From Streptomyces sp. CT34 (GTDB lineage Bacteria > Actinomycetota > Actinomycetes > Streptomycetales > Streptomycetaceae): 64,000 nt of DNA. This document shows positions 10,149-18,789 of the stretch, one piece after another. Positions within the stretch are counted from its first letter, which is position 1. Each line of letters opens with the position of its first letter. The notes under the pieces were generated by a model, which had not been told where the DNA came from, ran no database searches, and saw only the letters and a list, made by a program, of their open reading frames with translations. The position numbers and the translations under genes were made by a program. The stretch spans positions 6,919,616-6,983,615 of the forward strand of contig NZ_KN708638.1 of assembly GCF_000805335.1 (NCBI RefSeq), given 5' to 3'.

Positions 10149-11035
10149 CTGATCATTTCAGAATGAGGTCCGGAGTCTCCTCAAGCAGATGAGGCTGCAG
10201 GCGAGTTGGAGCAGGCCGAGGTGGAGGTCGGCGCGTATCTCGTAGCGGATCCGCAGGCGTTTGAACTGGTGGAGCCAGGCGAAGGTGCGCTCGACGACCC
10301 AGCGGGTCTTGCCCAGGCCGGAGCCGTGAGGTGTGCCTTTGCGGGCGATCTTCGGTGTGATGCCGCGGGCCCGCAGAAGGCGGCGGTACTTGTCGTAGTC
10401 GTAGCCGCGGTCGGCGAAGAGCCGGCCCGGCCGATGACGTGGACGACCCCGGACTCCGCGAATGCGGGGTATCGCGTCCAGCAGTGGCATCAGCTGGGTG
10501 ACGTCATGACGGTTTCCGCCGGTCAACGAGACCGCCAACGGTGTTCCGTGCCGGTCGGTGATCAGATGGTGCTTGCTGCCCGGACGCGCGCGGTCGACCG
10601 GCGAAGGTCCGGTGTGAGCCCCCCTTTGAGAGCCCTGACGTGCGAGCCGTCCACTGCCGCGTCATCCATGTCCAGCGAACCGGCCACCCGCAACTCCGCC
10701 AGAAGGACCTCGTGAAGACGAGGCCAGACACCGGCCTCGGTCCAGTCCCGAAGCCGCCGCCAAGCAGTCACCCCACTGCAACCGACCCTCTCCGCAGGCA
10801 CATCCGCCCAGCTCACGCCCTTGCACAGCACGTACACAATCCCACGCAGGGCAGCACGATCATCCGCCGGCAGCCGGCCCGGATATCGACGGCGCCGCGG
10901 AGGCCGAGGAGGAAGCAACGGCGCGACACGTTCCCACAGGTCATCAGGCACAAGATCGTCGGACACCCGCAGAAGACTGCCGTCTCTCACCCCAACTGCC
11001 AAGCCCCCAACACAAACTCATTCTGAAATGATCAG
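10149..11035 (-). mobile_element. IS5-family insertion sequence inside the helicase gene (887 bp)
   Basis: The ends CTGATCATTTCAGAATGAG and CTCATTCTGAAATGATCAG are perfect 19-bp inverted repeats, flanked by 3-bp TAA duplications. It is oriented opposite to the gene it interrupts. It contains an orfA/orfB transposase with a G6 slippery run, and the perfect ends and duplication indicate a recent insertion. Confidence 0.95.
10158..11002 (-). CDS. IS5-family transposase, orfA/orfB joined by -1 frameshift
   Basis: OrfA runs from 11002 to a stop at 10562 and carries the DUF4096-like N-terminal domain (VPDDLWERVAPLLPPRPP, TAWRRLRDWTEAGVW) and the first catalytic aspartate in AAVDGSHVRALKGG. OrfB continues in the -1 frame, from about 10620 to 10158: SKHHLITDRHGTPLAVSLTG, then FADRGYDYDKYRRLLR and ERTFAWLHQFKRLRIRYE, which supply the rest of the DDE site. 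The shift site AAAGGGGGG at about 10625 is a classical slippery string for this family. The intact domains suggest an active enzyme. Confidence 0.9.
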
Positions 11036-12925
11036 TAAGGAGGCTCTGGCCGCCGCGCACCGGCGGGAGCACCGCACGCGTCGGTGCGCCGAACTGCTGG
11101 GCGCCCTACGCGCCAGCCACCCTCTGCTCGCAGGCCGCCTCGTCGACAGCGCCGACGATCCCGACTGGGAGGATCGGCTGGGGTCCCTGGAACGGGCGTG
11201 GGCTTGGGCAAAGGCTTCGCAGTTCATGGACAAGCAGCGCACGCCCGGTCTGGAGCGCAAGCTCGAAGGCGACCTGAGCGAGCACGAAGCCCGGCTGGAG
11301 CATGTGACGGGTGAACTCGCCGCAGCCTGGGGCCGGTTGCACTGCTTGGAGCGGATGACGCAGGAACAGCGCTCGGCGCTCCAGGCGTACCGGACGCACG
11401 TGACGTCCCTCGGCAAGGGCAAGGGGCGGAACACGGGACTCTTCAAAGCCGCGGCACGCGACGCGATGTCCGTGGCCCAGGATGCGGTTCCCGCATGGGT
11501 TATGCCCATCCCCCAGGTCGCCGAAATGGTGCAAGCCAAGCGGGACGCTTTCGACGTCGTCATCGTCGACGAGGCCAGCCAGGCGGGCATGGACGCGCTG
11601 TTCCTCCTGTGGCTGGCTCCCCGGGTGATCGTCGTCGGTGACGACAAACAGTGCGCGCCTACCGTCACGCGCAACGGCCGTCACCAGGCCATCCAGGACA
11701 AGCTGGCGGCCCATCTGCCGGACATGCCTACCCGGCTGCGCCACCTCTATATGCCGCACACCAATCTCTACCAGTTGCTGTGCAACTTCTTCCCGCAGGT
11801 GATCCGTCTCGAAGAGCACTTCCGCTGTGTGCCCGAGATCATCAACTGGTCCTCCAGCACCTTCTACGACAACAAGCTCCTGCCCCTGCGCCAGTACGGC
11901 GCCGAACGGCTGGACCCGTTGCGTACCCACTTCGTCGAAGGCGCGGTGGTCGCGGGTCGCGACAGCCGTGTTCACAACCCCAAGGAGGCCGAGGCGATCG
12001 TCGACTGCATGAGCCACCTGGTCAAGGACCCTGCCTACCAGGACAAGACCATGGGCGTGATCGTGCTCCAGGGCTTCGGGCAGACCAAGCTCCTGGAGAC
12101 CCTCATCGAGCAGCGGCTGCCGGCCACCGTGCGTGAGAAGCACCAGATTCGCGTCGGCAACGCGGCCTCGTTCCAGGGCGACGAGCGTCACGTCATCCTG
12201 TTGTCCATGGTCGTGACGAACCCGCCGCGCGCGGCGGGTGGGAACAAGAGCGAGCAGCAGGCATACAACGTCGCCGCCAGCCGTGCCCAGGACCAGATGC
12301 GGCTCTTCTACTCGGTCCCGCCGGACCGTCTCAAGCCACACGACCTGCGGCTCAACCTCCTGACGTACATGGAGAACCCGCCCGCCGCGTTGGAAGCCGC
12401 CGACGACATCGGACCGGTGCTGCCCGACGTCCGGAGGGCTCCCTTTGACTCACTCTTCGAGCAGCAGGTGTACCTGGAGATCAAGGAACGGGGCTACCAC
12501 GTGGTCCCGCAGTTCCCGGCTGGCAGCAAGCGCATCGACCTGGTGGTCGTAGGGGCCCGCGGTCGGTTCGCCGTGGAGTGCGACGGTGACGCCTTCCACC
12601 ACGCCACGCGGGAGCAGATCGAGAGCGATCAACGCCGGGACCGCGAACTGAAGCGCGTGGGCTGGAAGTTCTGGCGGGTACGGGAGAGCGACTTCCGCTT
12701 TGATCCCGTCGCGGCACTCGACGGCCTGTGGGAAGAACTCGACCGCCAGGGGATCCGGCCCGCGAACTACACACTGTCGGCGACAGCCACCCAGCCAGCT
12801 GGCTCCATTGCCGGGTGGAAGCCACTCGATCTCTCCTCGGACGACGGGCTCACGGATGACGAGGACACCGGGGACAAACAGTCCGATGACCAAAACGACG
12901 ACGACACCACGGAGGACAACGCCGC

Positions 12926-13768
12926 ATGACGCAGGAAACCGTTCTGGGCCCGCTCGACGGCAACACCTTGAAAGAGCTGGCCCGCGTCATCTGTGGCGAC
13001 GACCACCTCTACTACCGCAGGGGCTTCGAGATTGCCCAGTTCCTGGAGAACGCCGGGTGGCGCAATGTGCCCGAGTACGACGGCGAGTACCGCGGCGAGT
13101 GGACGCTCCAGCTCCTCACTGCGCGTCGTGACAGCCCCACCGAGCTGGAGAAGGTGCTGGTCAGACTCGCGGACGCGCGCGAATACCTTGAAGAGCCCGA
13201 CGTCCTCCCGACCGTCGTCAACGCGGTCAACACCTTCCTCGTCCACGAAGGCTTCCGCCTGGAGAACCCAGGCGGTCGGCCCAGGGTTGTCGTCTGCGAC
13301 CCGGCTATGGCGCACCCGGGTCAGCAGGCACCAGTCGAACTCAAGGCCACCATGGCCGAGATCATCCGTGAAGCACGGATGGCCGCGCTGCTCCAGCGCC
13401 GCCTGGACGAGGCCCGCACCTGCTACGTCAACGGTGCTCACGTCGCGGCCATCATCATGCTGGGCAGCCTCCTCGAAGGCGTCCTGCTCACGGTGATCCA
13501 AGAGCGCGACGCCTCCCTGCTGGGCAACAAAGATCCCGATTTCATCGGCCTTAAGGCTCTCATAGGCATCTGCCACAAAGAGGGCTGGATCGACGTTGAC
13601 ATGGAACGCTTCAGCCAGGCCCTTCGCGAGTACCGCAATTTCGTCCACCCACGGTGTGAGTTCCGCGAGGCGCACACTCCCGACCGCGACACGCTCACCG
13701 TGTCGTGGTACGTCGTGAACGGCGCCCTCAACGACCTCGCGGCCAGCCAACCCGCAGCCGGCGCGTAG
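12926..13768 (+). CDS. AbiJ N-terminal-like / HEPN-like protein of the defence operon
   Basis: The 280-residue protein starts inside the stop of the helicase-nuclease gene (ATGA overlap), so they are co-translated. The N-terminal 60 residues (LYYRRGFEIAQFLENAGW, then VPEYDGEYRGEWTLQLL) look like the AbiJ-NTD4 type of abortive-infection sensor domain. The C-terminal half is helical and contains REYRNFVHP near residue 233, an R-x6-H arrangement that fits the HEPN ribonuclease motif. HEPN toxins act by cutting RNA when an associated sensor is triggered. The AbiJ and HEPN assignments are by eye and carry moderate confidence. In context it would be the effector or sensor partner of the helicase. 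Confidence 0.7.
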   Translation: MTQETVLGPLDGNTLKELARVICGDDHLYYRRGFEIAQFLENAGWRNVPEYDGEYRGEWTLQLLTARRDSPTELEKVLVRLADAREYLEEPDVLPTVVNAVNTFLVHEGFRLENPGGRPRVVVCDPAMAHPGQQAPVELKATMAEIIREARMAALLQRRLDEARTCYVNGAHVAAIIMLGSLLEGVLLTVIQERDASLLGNKDPDFIGLKALIGICHKEGWIDVDMERFSQALREYRNFVHPRCEFREAHTPDRDTLTVSWYVVNGALNDLAASQPAAGA

Positions 13769-13850
13769 AGCCAGCACGTGCGAAGGCCCCGACGTGGCTG
13801 CCGGGCCACTGCGCTCAGACCAGGCACATCGGATCACTAGGGGGAGCAGG

Positions 13851-15194
13851 TTGAAGACCACGGCAGAAGTGCTGAAAGACCTTGCGGAGCCGTCGAACGT
13901 CGCAGCTCACTCGAACCCGGAACTGGCCGGGGACGTGAGCGTCGCGGCGGCGGACGACGACAAGCAACGAGAGGAGAAGGAGCTTGATCAGCTTCGCCGC
14001 AAGCCAGGACTGCGGCCCATACCGGCGAAGGACCTCGGCCGACTCGCGCAACTCACACCCTGGGATGTGCTGCACTCCTTCGGACGGGCAATCACCTTGG
14101 CTCGGCGGGGAGCGGGACGCGGACTCGCCGAGCACTGGGGCTGCCTGAAGTACAACCAGGCTCTGACCGGGAACTCGGACACCTTCATGGCCCTCTCGGC
14201 GGAGGGCAGGGAGACTGCGGACTACTACAAGGCGCTTCAGTCGGGAGAACTCGGTACCGGTTTCGCGCTGGCGATCGCTACCCGACTCCTGAGTAGGCGT
14301 CACCCGCAGCACTTCGTCTCGATCGTGCCGGCCGACACGGCTCTGCGCGCAGGGTGGGCCCTGACCAGCAGGGACTCCGGCACGAAGTCGGGTTACCGGT
14401 ACCGGCCTCAGTTCTTCGCCGAGGTATGGAGGCCCGGCGAGCCCTCTCGCGTCTTCCCGATCGCGTGCAAGGGCAACCACAGCGGGCTCTCCGCCTCCCA
14501 TACTCAGCTCGCCTCGGCTTCCGCCCACGTCGAGGCAGTCCACATCGGGGCATGGGACGAGACACCGTGCCTGGTGTTCAGCACAGAGCTCCCAATCGAC
14601 GGCCCACTGATGGTCCACACCCTGGAGGCGGGCGGAGAAGGAGGTTGGCTGGACGCTCCGGGCCGCGTTCTTGATCACGCGCTGGAGGACGAGAACGTCT
14701 ATCCCGGCATCCAGCCGCCCGCGCAAGGCGACAAGCCCACGGAGCCCGAACCCGGCTATCACGTGGGCCCCGACCGCTACGCGTGGTTCCAACACACGCT
14801 CGCCCGCACAGCCGCAGCCGGTCTTAGCGCCTTCGCCGGAGACGCAAGGGCGACCGCCCCGTACCTCACGAAACGACAAGGGCAACGACACTTCGCTGGT
14901 TTTACACACGCGGCCACGGACAGCGTCCAGGACGCACGGCAACGGTTCTTCGGCATCGACTTCGTCGGCACAGACCACGTCTTCCGGCTCAACCGGAAGC
15001 GAGTTGAAGCATTCTCCGGAGTCGCGGAGGACCTCTTCCGCCACCTTGAGGAAGGACGCCTGGAACAATACCGCCGCGAAATCTACGCGCGCCGGTCCAC
15101 TTGGCCGCGCGACACCTGGGCCCCACGCTGGAACGGTCCCGTCTCCATACATCCTGACGGTTCAGTGCTGGCTATGCGCCTACTGCGTAATTAG
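13851..15194 (+). CDS. Third protein of the putative defence operon, unknown family
   Basis: A protein of about 447 residues. TTG at 13851 is chosen because GGGGGAG lies at 13840-13846, five bases before it; an ATG at 13794 has no ribosome-binding site. A short charged N-terminus is followed by a mostly globular body. The segment RPQFFAEVW then FPIACKGNHSGLSASH (about residues 185-215) has strand-acid-strand-lysine spacing that recalls a restriction-endonuclease fold, but with Ala-Cys where an acidic residue is expected. No family is recognised. It follows the AbiJ/HEPN-like gene by about 80 bases on the same strand and converges on the serine recombinase, so it probably belongs to the operon. 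Confidence 0.65.
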   Translation: MKTTAEVLKDLAEPSNVAAHSNPELAGDVSVAAADDDKQREEKELDQLRRKPGLRPIPAKDLGRLAQLTPWDVLHSFGRAITLARRGAGRGLAEHWGCLKYNQALTGNSDTFMALSAEGRETADYYKALQSGELGTGFALAIATRLLSRRHPQHFVSIVPADTALRAGWALTSRDSGTKSGYRYRPQFFAEVWRPGEPSRVFPIACKGNHSGLSASHTQLASASAHVEAVHIGAWDETPCLVFSTELPIDGPLMVHTLEAGGEGGWLDAPGRVLDHALEDENVYPGIQPPAQGDKPTEPEPGYHVGPDRYAWFQHTLARTAAAGLSAFAGDARATAPYLTKRQGQRHFAGFTHAATDSVQDARQRFFGIDFVGTDHVFRLNRKRVEAFSGVAEDLFRHLEEGRLEQYRREIYARRSTWPRDTWAPRWNGPVSIHPDGSVLAMRLLRN

Positions 15195-17287
15195 CCCACT
15201 TTGAGCATATGCGCAGGCGGCGCTCTGCCCTTTCGCGCACGCAGCTCGTGAGTCTGATCCGGAACGCGGAACAGGCTCACGAGCACCGACACGGAGCTCA
15301 CGCTTGGAACCACCCCACTTGCATGCCACCGAGGCCAACCAGGGCGATGCCTATGGCCGAGCAGCCGTCGGCGCGTGCCTGGACGGTGGCCCGGTGGATG
15401 CGGGAGGAGACCGTGTCGCGAACGCTGAACGCGGATTTCGCGCGCGGGTGCCTCACCTATACAGTCCCACTGTCGGCCGCCTACGGACGAATGGCAGATG
15501 TCACACGATCGAGCGATGACGGCGCAACGCTCTCCGAGTACCGTAGAGATATGTAGCAGCTGGGCTATTGGAATAGCTCCAGCTCGGTAGTGAGCGGCGT
15601 GATCCGTGGAGTATTGGTCCAACTCACCCCACGGACACTCCCCATATGTACATGTTTGAGAGGGTTGTGACTCTACGGTCACAGCCTTCTTTGGCATGTC
15701 GAGGGCCAGTTTGAGTCCGAAGCCTTCGTACAAGGGGCGTTTGCGCTCGGGGGCGGCGGCAAGAAGCCGGTCGGTCATCGCGCCGAGCGCGGAGACCATG
15801 TGCTCGATGTGCTCTGTGGTGAGGGTCTCGGGCTGTGCGGTCGCCGTCGCGAGGAGATCTTGCTGAGCCGAGGCTTTCTCGGCTTGGGCCTGGTTGATCC
15901 ATGTGGTGACGAGTTGGGGGTCGGCGCCGGCGTCGAGCGCGGCCCGGTACTGGGTGATGCGCCGGTCGCATGCGGTGAGCGTGCGCCGGGCCGCCGCGGC
16001 GGCTGTCGTGTCAGGGGACCGTGTGGCCTGGTTTTGCTGCAGCGTGCGGAGCGTGGTGGTCAGTCGTCCGGGGGCGAAGGTGGTGGCGATCCACTTGTCG
16101 AGCGCGGGGAGGAGGAGTTCCTCGCGTACGTAGACGGTCAGGGGGTGGTCCAGGGCGGTGTTCTTGGCGTATTCGGCGGTGTAGCGGCAGCGGTAGTGCG
16201 GTTTCCCGTTGTTGTAGGTGCCTTGCATCTTGCGGTGGCAGAGGGCGCAGTGGAGCAGACCGCGCAGGGCGTAGCCGCGGTCGGTGGGGCGCGGCTTTCG
16301 CTCCAGGTGGGTCTGTGTGCGGCGGGCTTGGCGCTTGGCCTGGGCGCGGCTGAAGGTGTCTTTGGAGATCAGCGGCTCGTGGACCGGCTGCGCCGACCAG
16401 ATCCAATCGTCGGGGGTGTTCCAGACGAGTTTGGTGCGGTGGCCGAGGGTGACGTCGTCGATGTTGAGAAGGACTTCGTCCTTGCGCTGCTTGTTCCATA
16501 CTTCGTGACCGGTGTAGCGGGGGTTGGCGAGGATGGCCCGGACTGCGCCCTTGGACCAGGCGTAGCCGGGACGGTGAGGGTTGCGGGCGCGGTCGTGGGC
16601 GGAGGGGCAGGGGATGCCGTCGCGCGTCAGGCCCTCGGCGATGGCGTAGAGGCCCGTGCCGCGGAGGTATTCGGTGAAGATGCGGACGACGACAGGGGCC
16701 GTGTCGGGGTCGGGTTCGAGGCGATGGAGACGTTTGCCGTCAGTGGCCTTGGCCGGGTTGGGGTGCGGGCCCGCGTCGGCGAGGCGGTAGCCGTAGGGCG
16801 GCCGGCCGCCGAGGTAGCGGCCTTCGATCTGGGCTTGGGCGGCCATGGCGGTGCGCACCCGGATTTTGATGCGGTTGCGTTCGCCCTTGCTCATGCCGCC
16901 GAAGACGGACATGACCAGGTCGTGGGCCTCGTTGTTCGGGTCGATGGCACCGCCGACTTCGGGCACCCATAGCGGTACGCCGAAGTGGACGAAGAGGGGG
17001 AAGGTGTTGCCGAACTGGTTGCCGTAGAAGGTGCGCTGAGGCTCGCCGATGACGACGGCGTCGAAGCCCCGGTCCGGGTTACGGAGGGCGTCGAGGAGGG
17101 CGGCTGCTTGGGGGCGACGTTTCCAGGGCAGGGCGCGGGAGTGGCCGGTGTCGAAGTATTCGGCGACGATTTCACCGCCGGCGGGTTCGATGAGGGCGCG
17201 GGCGCGGGTGAGCTGCCAGTTGCGGGAGGTCTCGGGGTCTTGGAGGTCCTCGGTGGAGCAGCGTCCGGCGAAAGCGAAGTGGACCAT
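15191..17287 (-). CDS. Large serine recombinase (site-specific integrase)
   Basis: It has an N-terminal resolvase catalytic region (FAGRCSTEDLQDPETS, serine near residue 9; the arginine set in GHSRALPWKRRPQ), then the recombinase domain with GGRPPYGYRL and PRYTGHEVWNKQ. A zinc ribbon with paired cysteines follows (LLHCALCHRKMQG, HYRCRYT), then a coiled-coil region and the C-terminus. ATG 17287 matches the start of related enzymes. From comparison with the copy at 0.4-1.8 kb the natural end should be near 15640; the frame stays open for about 150 further residues of unrelated sequence to 15191. The last gene of a methyltransferase - small protein - recombinase run, it would mediate integration and excision of the island. 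Confidence 0.9.
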   Translation of the reverse strand: MVHFAFAGRCSTEDLQDPETSRNWQLTRARALIEPAGGEIVAEYFDTGHSRALPWKRRPQAAALLDALRNPDRGFDAVVIGEPQRTFYGNQFGNTFPLFVHFGVPLWVPEVGGAIDPNNEAHDLVMSVFGGMSKGERNRIKIRVRTAMAAQAQIEGRYLGGRPPYGYRLADAGPHPNPAKATDGKRLHRLEPDPDTAPVVVRIFTEYLRGTGLYAIAEGLTRDGIPCPSAHDRARNPHRPGYAWSKGAVRAILANPRYTGHEVWNKQRKDEVLLNIDDVTLGHRTKLVWNTPDDWIWSAQPVHEPLISKDTFSRAQAKRQARRTQTHLERKPRPTDRGYALRGLLHCALCHRKMQGTYNNGKPHYRCRYTAEYAKNTALDHPLTVYVREELLLPALDKWIATTFAPGRLTTTLRTLQQNQATRSPDTTAAAAARRTLTACDRRITQYRAALDAGADPQLVTTWINQAQAEKASAQQDLLATATAQPETLTTEHIEHMVSALGAMTDRLLAAAPERKRPLYEGFGLKLALDMPKKAVTVESQPSQTCTYGECPWGELDQYSTDHAAHYRAGAIPIAQLLHISTVLGERCAVIARSCDICHSSVGGRQWDCIGEAPAREIRVQRSRHGLLPHPPGHRPGTRRRLLGHRHRPGWPRWHASGVVPSVSSVSVLVSLFRVPDQTHELRARKGRAPPAHMLKVG
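15558..15584. repeat. Inverted repeat downstream of the expected end of the recombinase gene
   Basis: AGCTGGGCTATT and AATAGCTCCAGCT pair almost completely around a GG centre. It lies just past the point where the recombinase's conserved C-terminus ends, as a terminator or an attachment core would. It is now inside the extended frame. Confidence 0.45.
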
Positions 17288-17394
17288 GGTCGTTGGCTCT
17301 CTGGCTTGGTGTGCGGTGGGCACGGCGGATGACGGCGGTTAGTGGTACCTCCTGCTCTGCGAAGAGGGCCAGTCGTCCGCCATGCCCACGTGGC

Positions 17395-17601
17395 TTACGG
17401 GTTGGTGTGCTCCGGTGGCGCGTCTACCAGCCGGTGGTACTCCTCACGGACGAAGCGCAGCAGGGCTGCTGCCGCCATCTCGGTGAGGCGCGGGGGCTCT
17501 TCGGGCAGCTGCACCGTCAGCTCGGGCGACGCGGCGTCAGGAGGTGTCCGCGGCGTGGTCTCGGGGGCCATCGCGTGGTGTGACGGGTTCGTCGTCATCA
17601 C
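17395..17601 (-). CDS. Small hypothetical protein between methyltransferase and recombinase
   Basis: 68 residues, Pro/Thr-rich N-terminus and a helical C-terminal half (RLTEMAAAALLRFVREEYHR). Its start overlaps the stop of the methyltransferase gene (17598-17601), so the two are translationally coupled. It lies 107 bases upstream of the recombinase start on the same strand. It may be a small accessory factor of the recombinase (an excision or directionality protein would be of this size), but there is no sequence motif to prove that. Confidence 0.6.
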   Translation of the reverse strand: MMTTNPSHHAMAPETTPRTPPDAASPELTVQLPEEPPRLTEMAAAALLRFVREEYHRLVDAPPEHTNP

Positions 17602-18593
17602 TCACCCCGCCGCCATAGGGCAGCCGACGACACAGATCGGCCCCCAGGGCCCTCAGTGGCACCGGGCTGACTTCTCGGGGCGCAGGTGCGGGAGCGGAAG
17701 CCCGCTGCAGAAGCCGGTGTGCGGCTCTTGGAAGACGGCATGCCGGTGCCTCTTCGGGAGCGGGTGAAGAGCAAAACGTCCTCGTGCTGCACCACTGAGA
17801 GGGGAATGCCTTGCCGGCGGGCGTCGCGGACATTCTTCATCTGGAAGAACGACGGGCGGGAGACCAGGTGACCGTTGCGGATGCCGGCGAGGAGGGCTAC
17901 ACACCGCTCCGCAGGGATGAGGCCGGCTGTTCTGCCGGCGGCGAGGACGGCGGAGGGCAGGTCGATGAGTTCGCCGCGTTCGCGCCAGGGCCGGGTGGTG
18001 ACGACAACGGTCCCACCTGGGCGGAGCATGGTGCGGCACTGGGCAAGGATCTCGGTGAACGCCTCCAGGAGGTGGGCGGTGGAGACATGGGCGAGATTGG
18101 CGCGGTCGTGGCCGTAGCGGAAGTCCTTCTTGACCACGCCTGGTTCGCCGGTCTCCCGGGAGGAGCGGACTTGCCCGTGGACGCTGGGCCCGTAGGGAGG
18201 TGAGGTGACCACGAGATCCACCTCGCCGCGAGCATCGGTGGGGGCGAGGTCGGCGAGGCGTCGGGCGTCGCCGCAGCGGACGATGCCGGTGCCCGTGCCA
18301 CTTGTTTGTGCGGCAGCGCGGGCGTTGAGCGAGGCGAGGGTGGCCCACTTGGGTTCGTATTCGATACCGAGGGCGTTGCGGCCGAGGTGGAGGGCTTCGA
18401 CGAGGGTGGTGCCGATGCCGCACATCGGGTCCAGAACCAGATCACCGGGCTGGGTGTAGGCGCGGATGGCGTGGGAGGCGATGCCGGGGTGCATCTTGGC
18501 CGGGTGCGCCGACGAGTCGGGAAGGTAACGGCCATTGCGCTGGGCGGGGGCGGAGGTGGGGGCGGTGTTCCACACCGAAGAGGAGCGCGTCAC
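17598..18593 (-). CDS. Site-specific DNA methyltransferase (amino-methyltransferase fold)
   Basis: About 331 residues. It has the SAM-binding motif I LVLDPMCGIGTTLVEA (about 45-60) followed by the catalytic motif IV VVTSPPYGPSVHG (about 130), i.e. a (D/S/N)PPY enzyme that methylates an exocyclic amino group of adenine or cytosine in DNA. In this order motif I precedes IV. GTG 18593 is the start: the minus strand has AAGGAG eight bases before it. The gene was probably preceded in the same operon by the methyltransferase-like gene now at 26.8-27.4 kb, and a tyrosine-recombinase element has separated them. No cognate restriction gene is seen, so it may be a solitary modification enzyme of the mobile island. 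Confidence 0.87.
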   Translation of the reverse strand: MTRSSSVWNTAPTSAPAQRNGRYLPDSSAHPAKMHPGIASHAIRAYTQPGDLVLDPMCGIGTTLVEALHLGRNALGIEYEPKWATLASLNARAAAQTSGTGTGIVRCGDARRLADLAPTDARGEVDLVVTSPPYGPSVHGQVRSSRETGEPGVVKKDFRYGHDRANLAHVSTAHLLEAFTEILAQCRTMLRPGGTVVVTTRPWRERGELIDLPSAVLAAGRTAGLIPAERCVALLAGIRNGHLVSRPSFFQMKNVRDARRQGIPLSVVQHEDVLLFTRSRRGTGMPSSKSRTPASAAGFRSRTCAPRSQPGATEGPGGRSVSSAALWRRGE

Positions 18594-18789
18594 GAGAAAT
18601 CTCCTTGGCTCAGGCGTAAGCGATATCGCTTGGGTTCGTTGGGGACAGGCTGTGCGGTCTGGTGCTCTGACCTGGTGTGCTGTAGCCGGAGACACGCACG
18701 GATGTCATGTGATGTTTCATCAGCATTTGTGAAGTACCTTCTGATTGTCCGGTGGATTCGGTGTGCTGCTGAAGACGAGGAGTGCCTCG

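Larger units (their letters stand above)
7456..12929 (+). pseudogene. SF1 helicase with C-terminal Vsr-like nuclease, split by an IS element
   Basis: Read without the IS (10149-11035) and one TAA duplication, the gene encodes about 1,527 residues. The N-terminal 380 residues are unassigned. Next come the Walker A motif GPPGTGKT (about 393), a long helical insert, and the Walker B/motif II DVVIVDEASQAG (about 1073). The helicase motifs VVGDDKQCAP, LEEHFRCVPEI and NAASFQGDERHVILLS (DNA2/NAM7 type) follow. At the C-terminus, FDSLFEQQVYLEI...RIDLVVVGARGRFAVECDGD is the core of a Vsr/DUF559-like PD-(D/E)XK nuclease. AAGGAG lies just before ATG 7456, with GTG 7459 better spaced. The next gene overlaps the end. 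The organisation is typical of phage-defence helicase-nucleases. With the IS present, the two halves would be separate: a walker-A half ending at 10152 and a motif II-nuclease half starting inside the IS end. Confidence 0.88.

Noticed and set aside
12767..13861. A 364-codon minus-strand frame
   Set aside because: It is antisense to the AbiJ/HEPN-like gene and has no ribosome-binding site.
18745..18789. TTG start of the first tyrosine recombinase
   Set aside because: GTG 18790 has GAGGAG at the right distance, so the earlier start was set aside.
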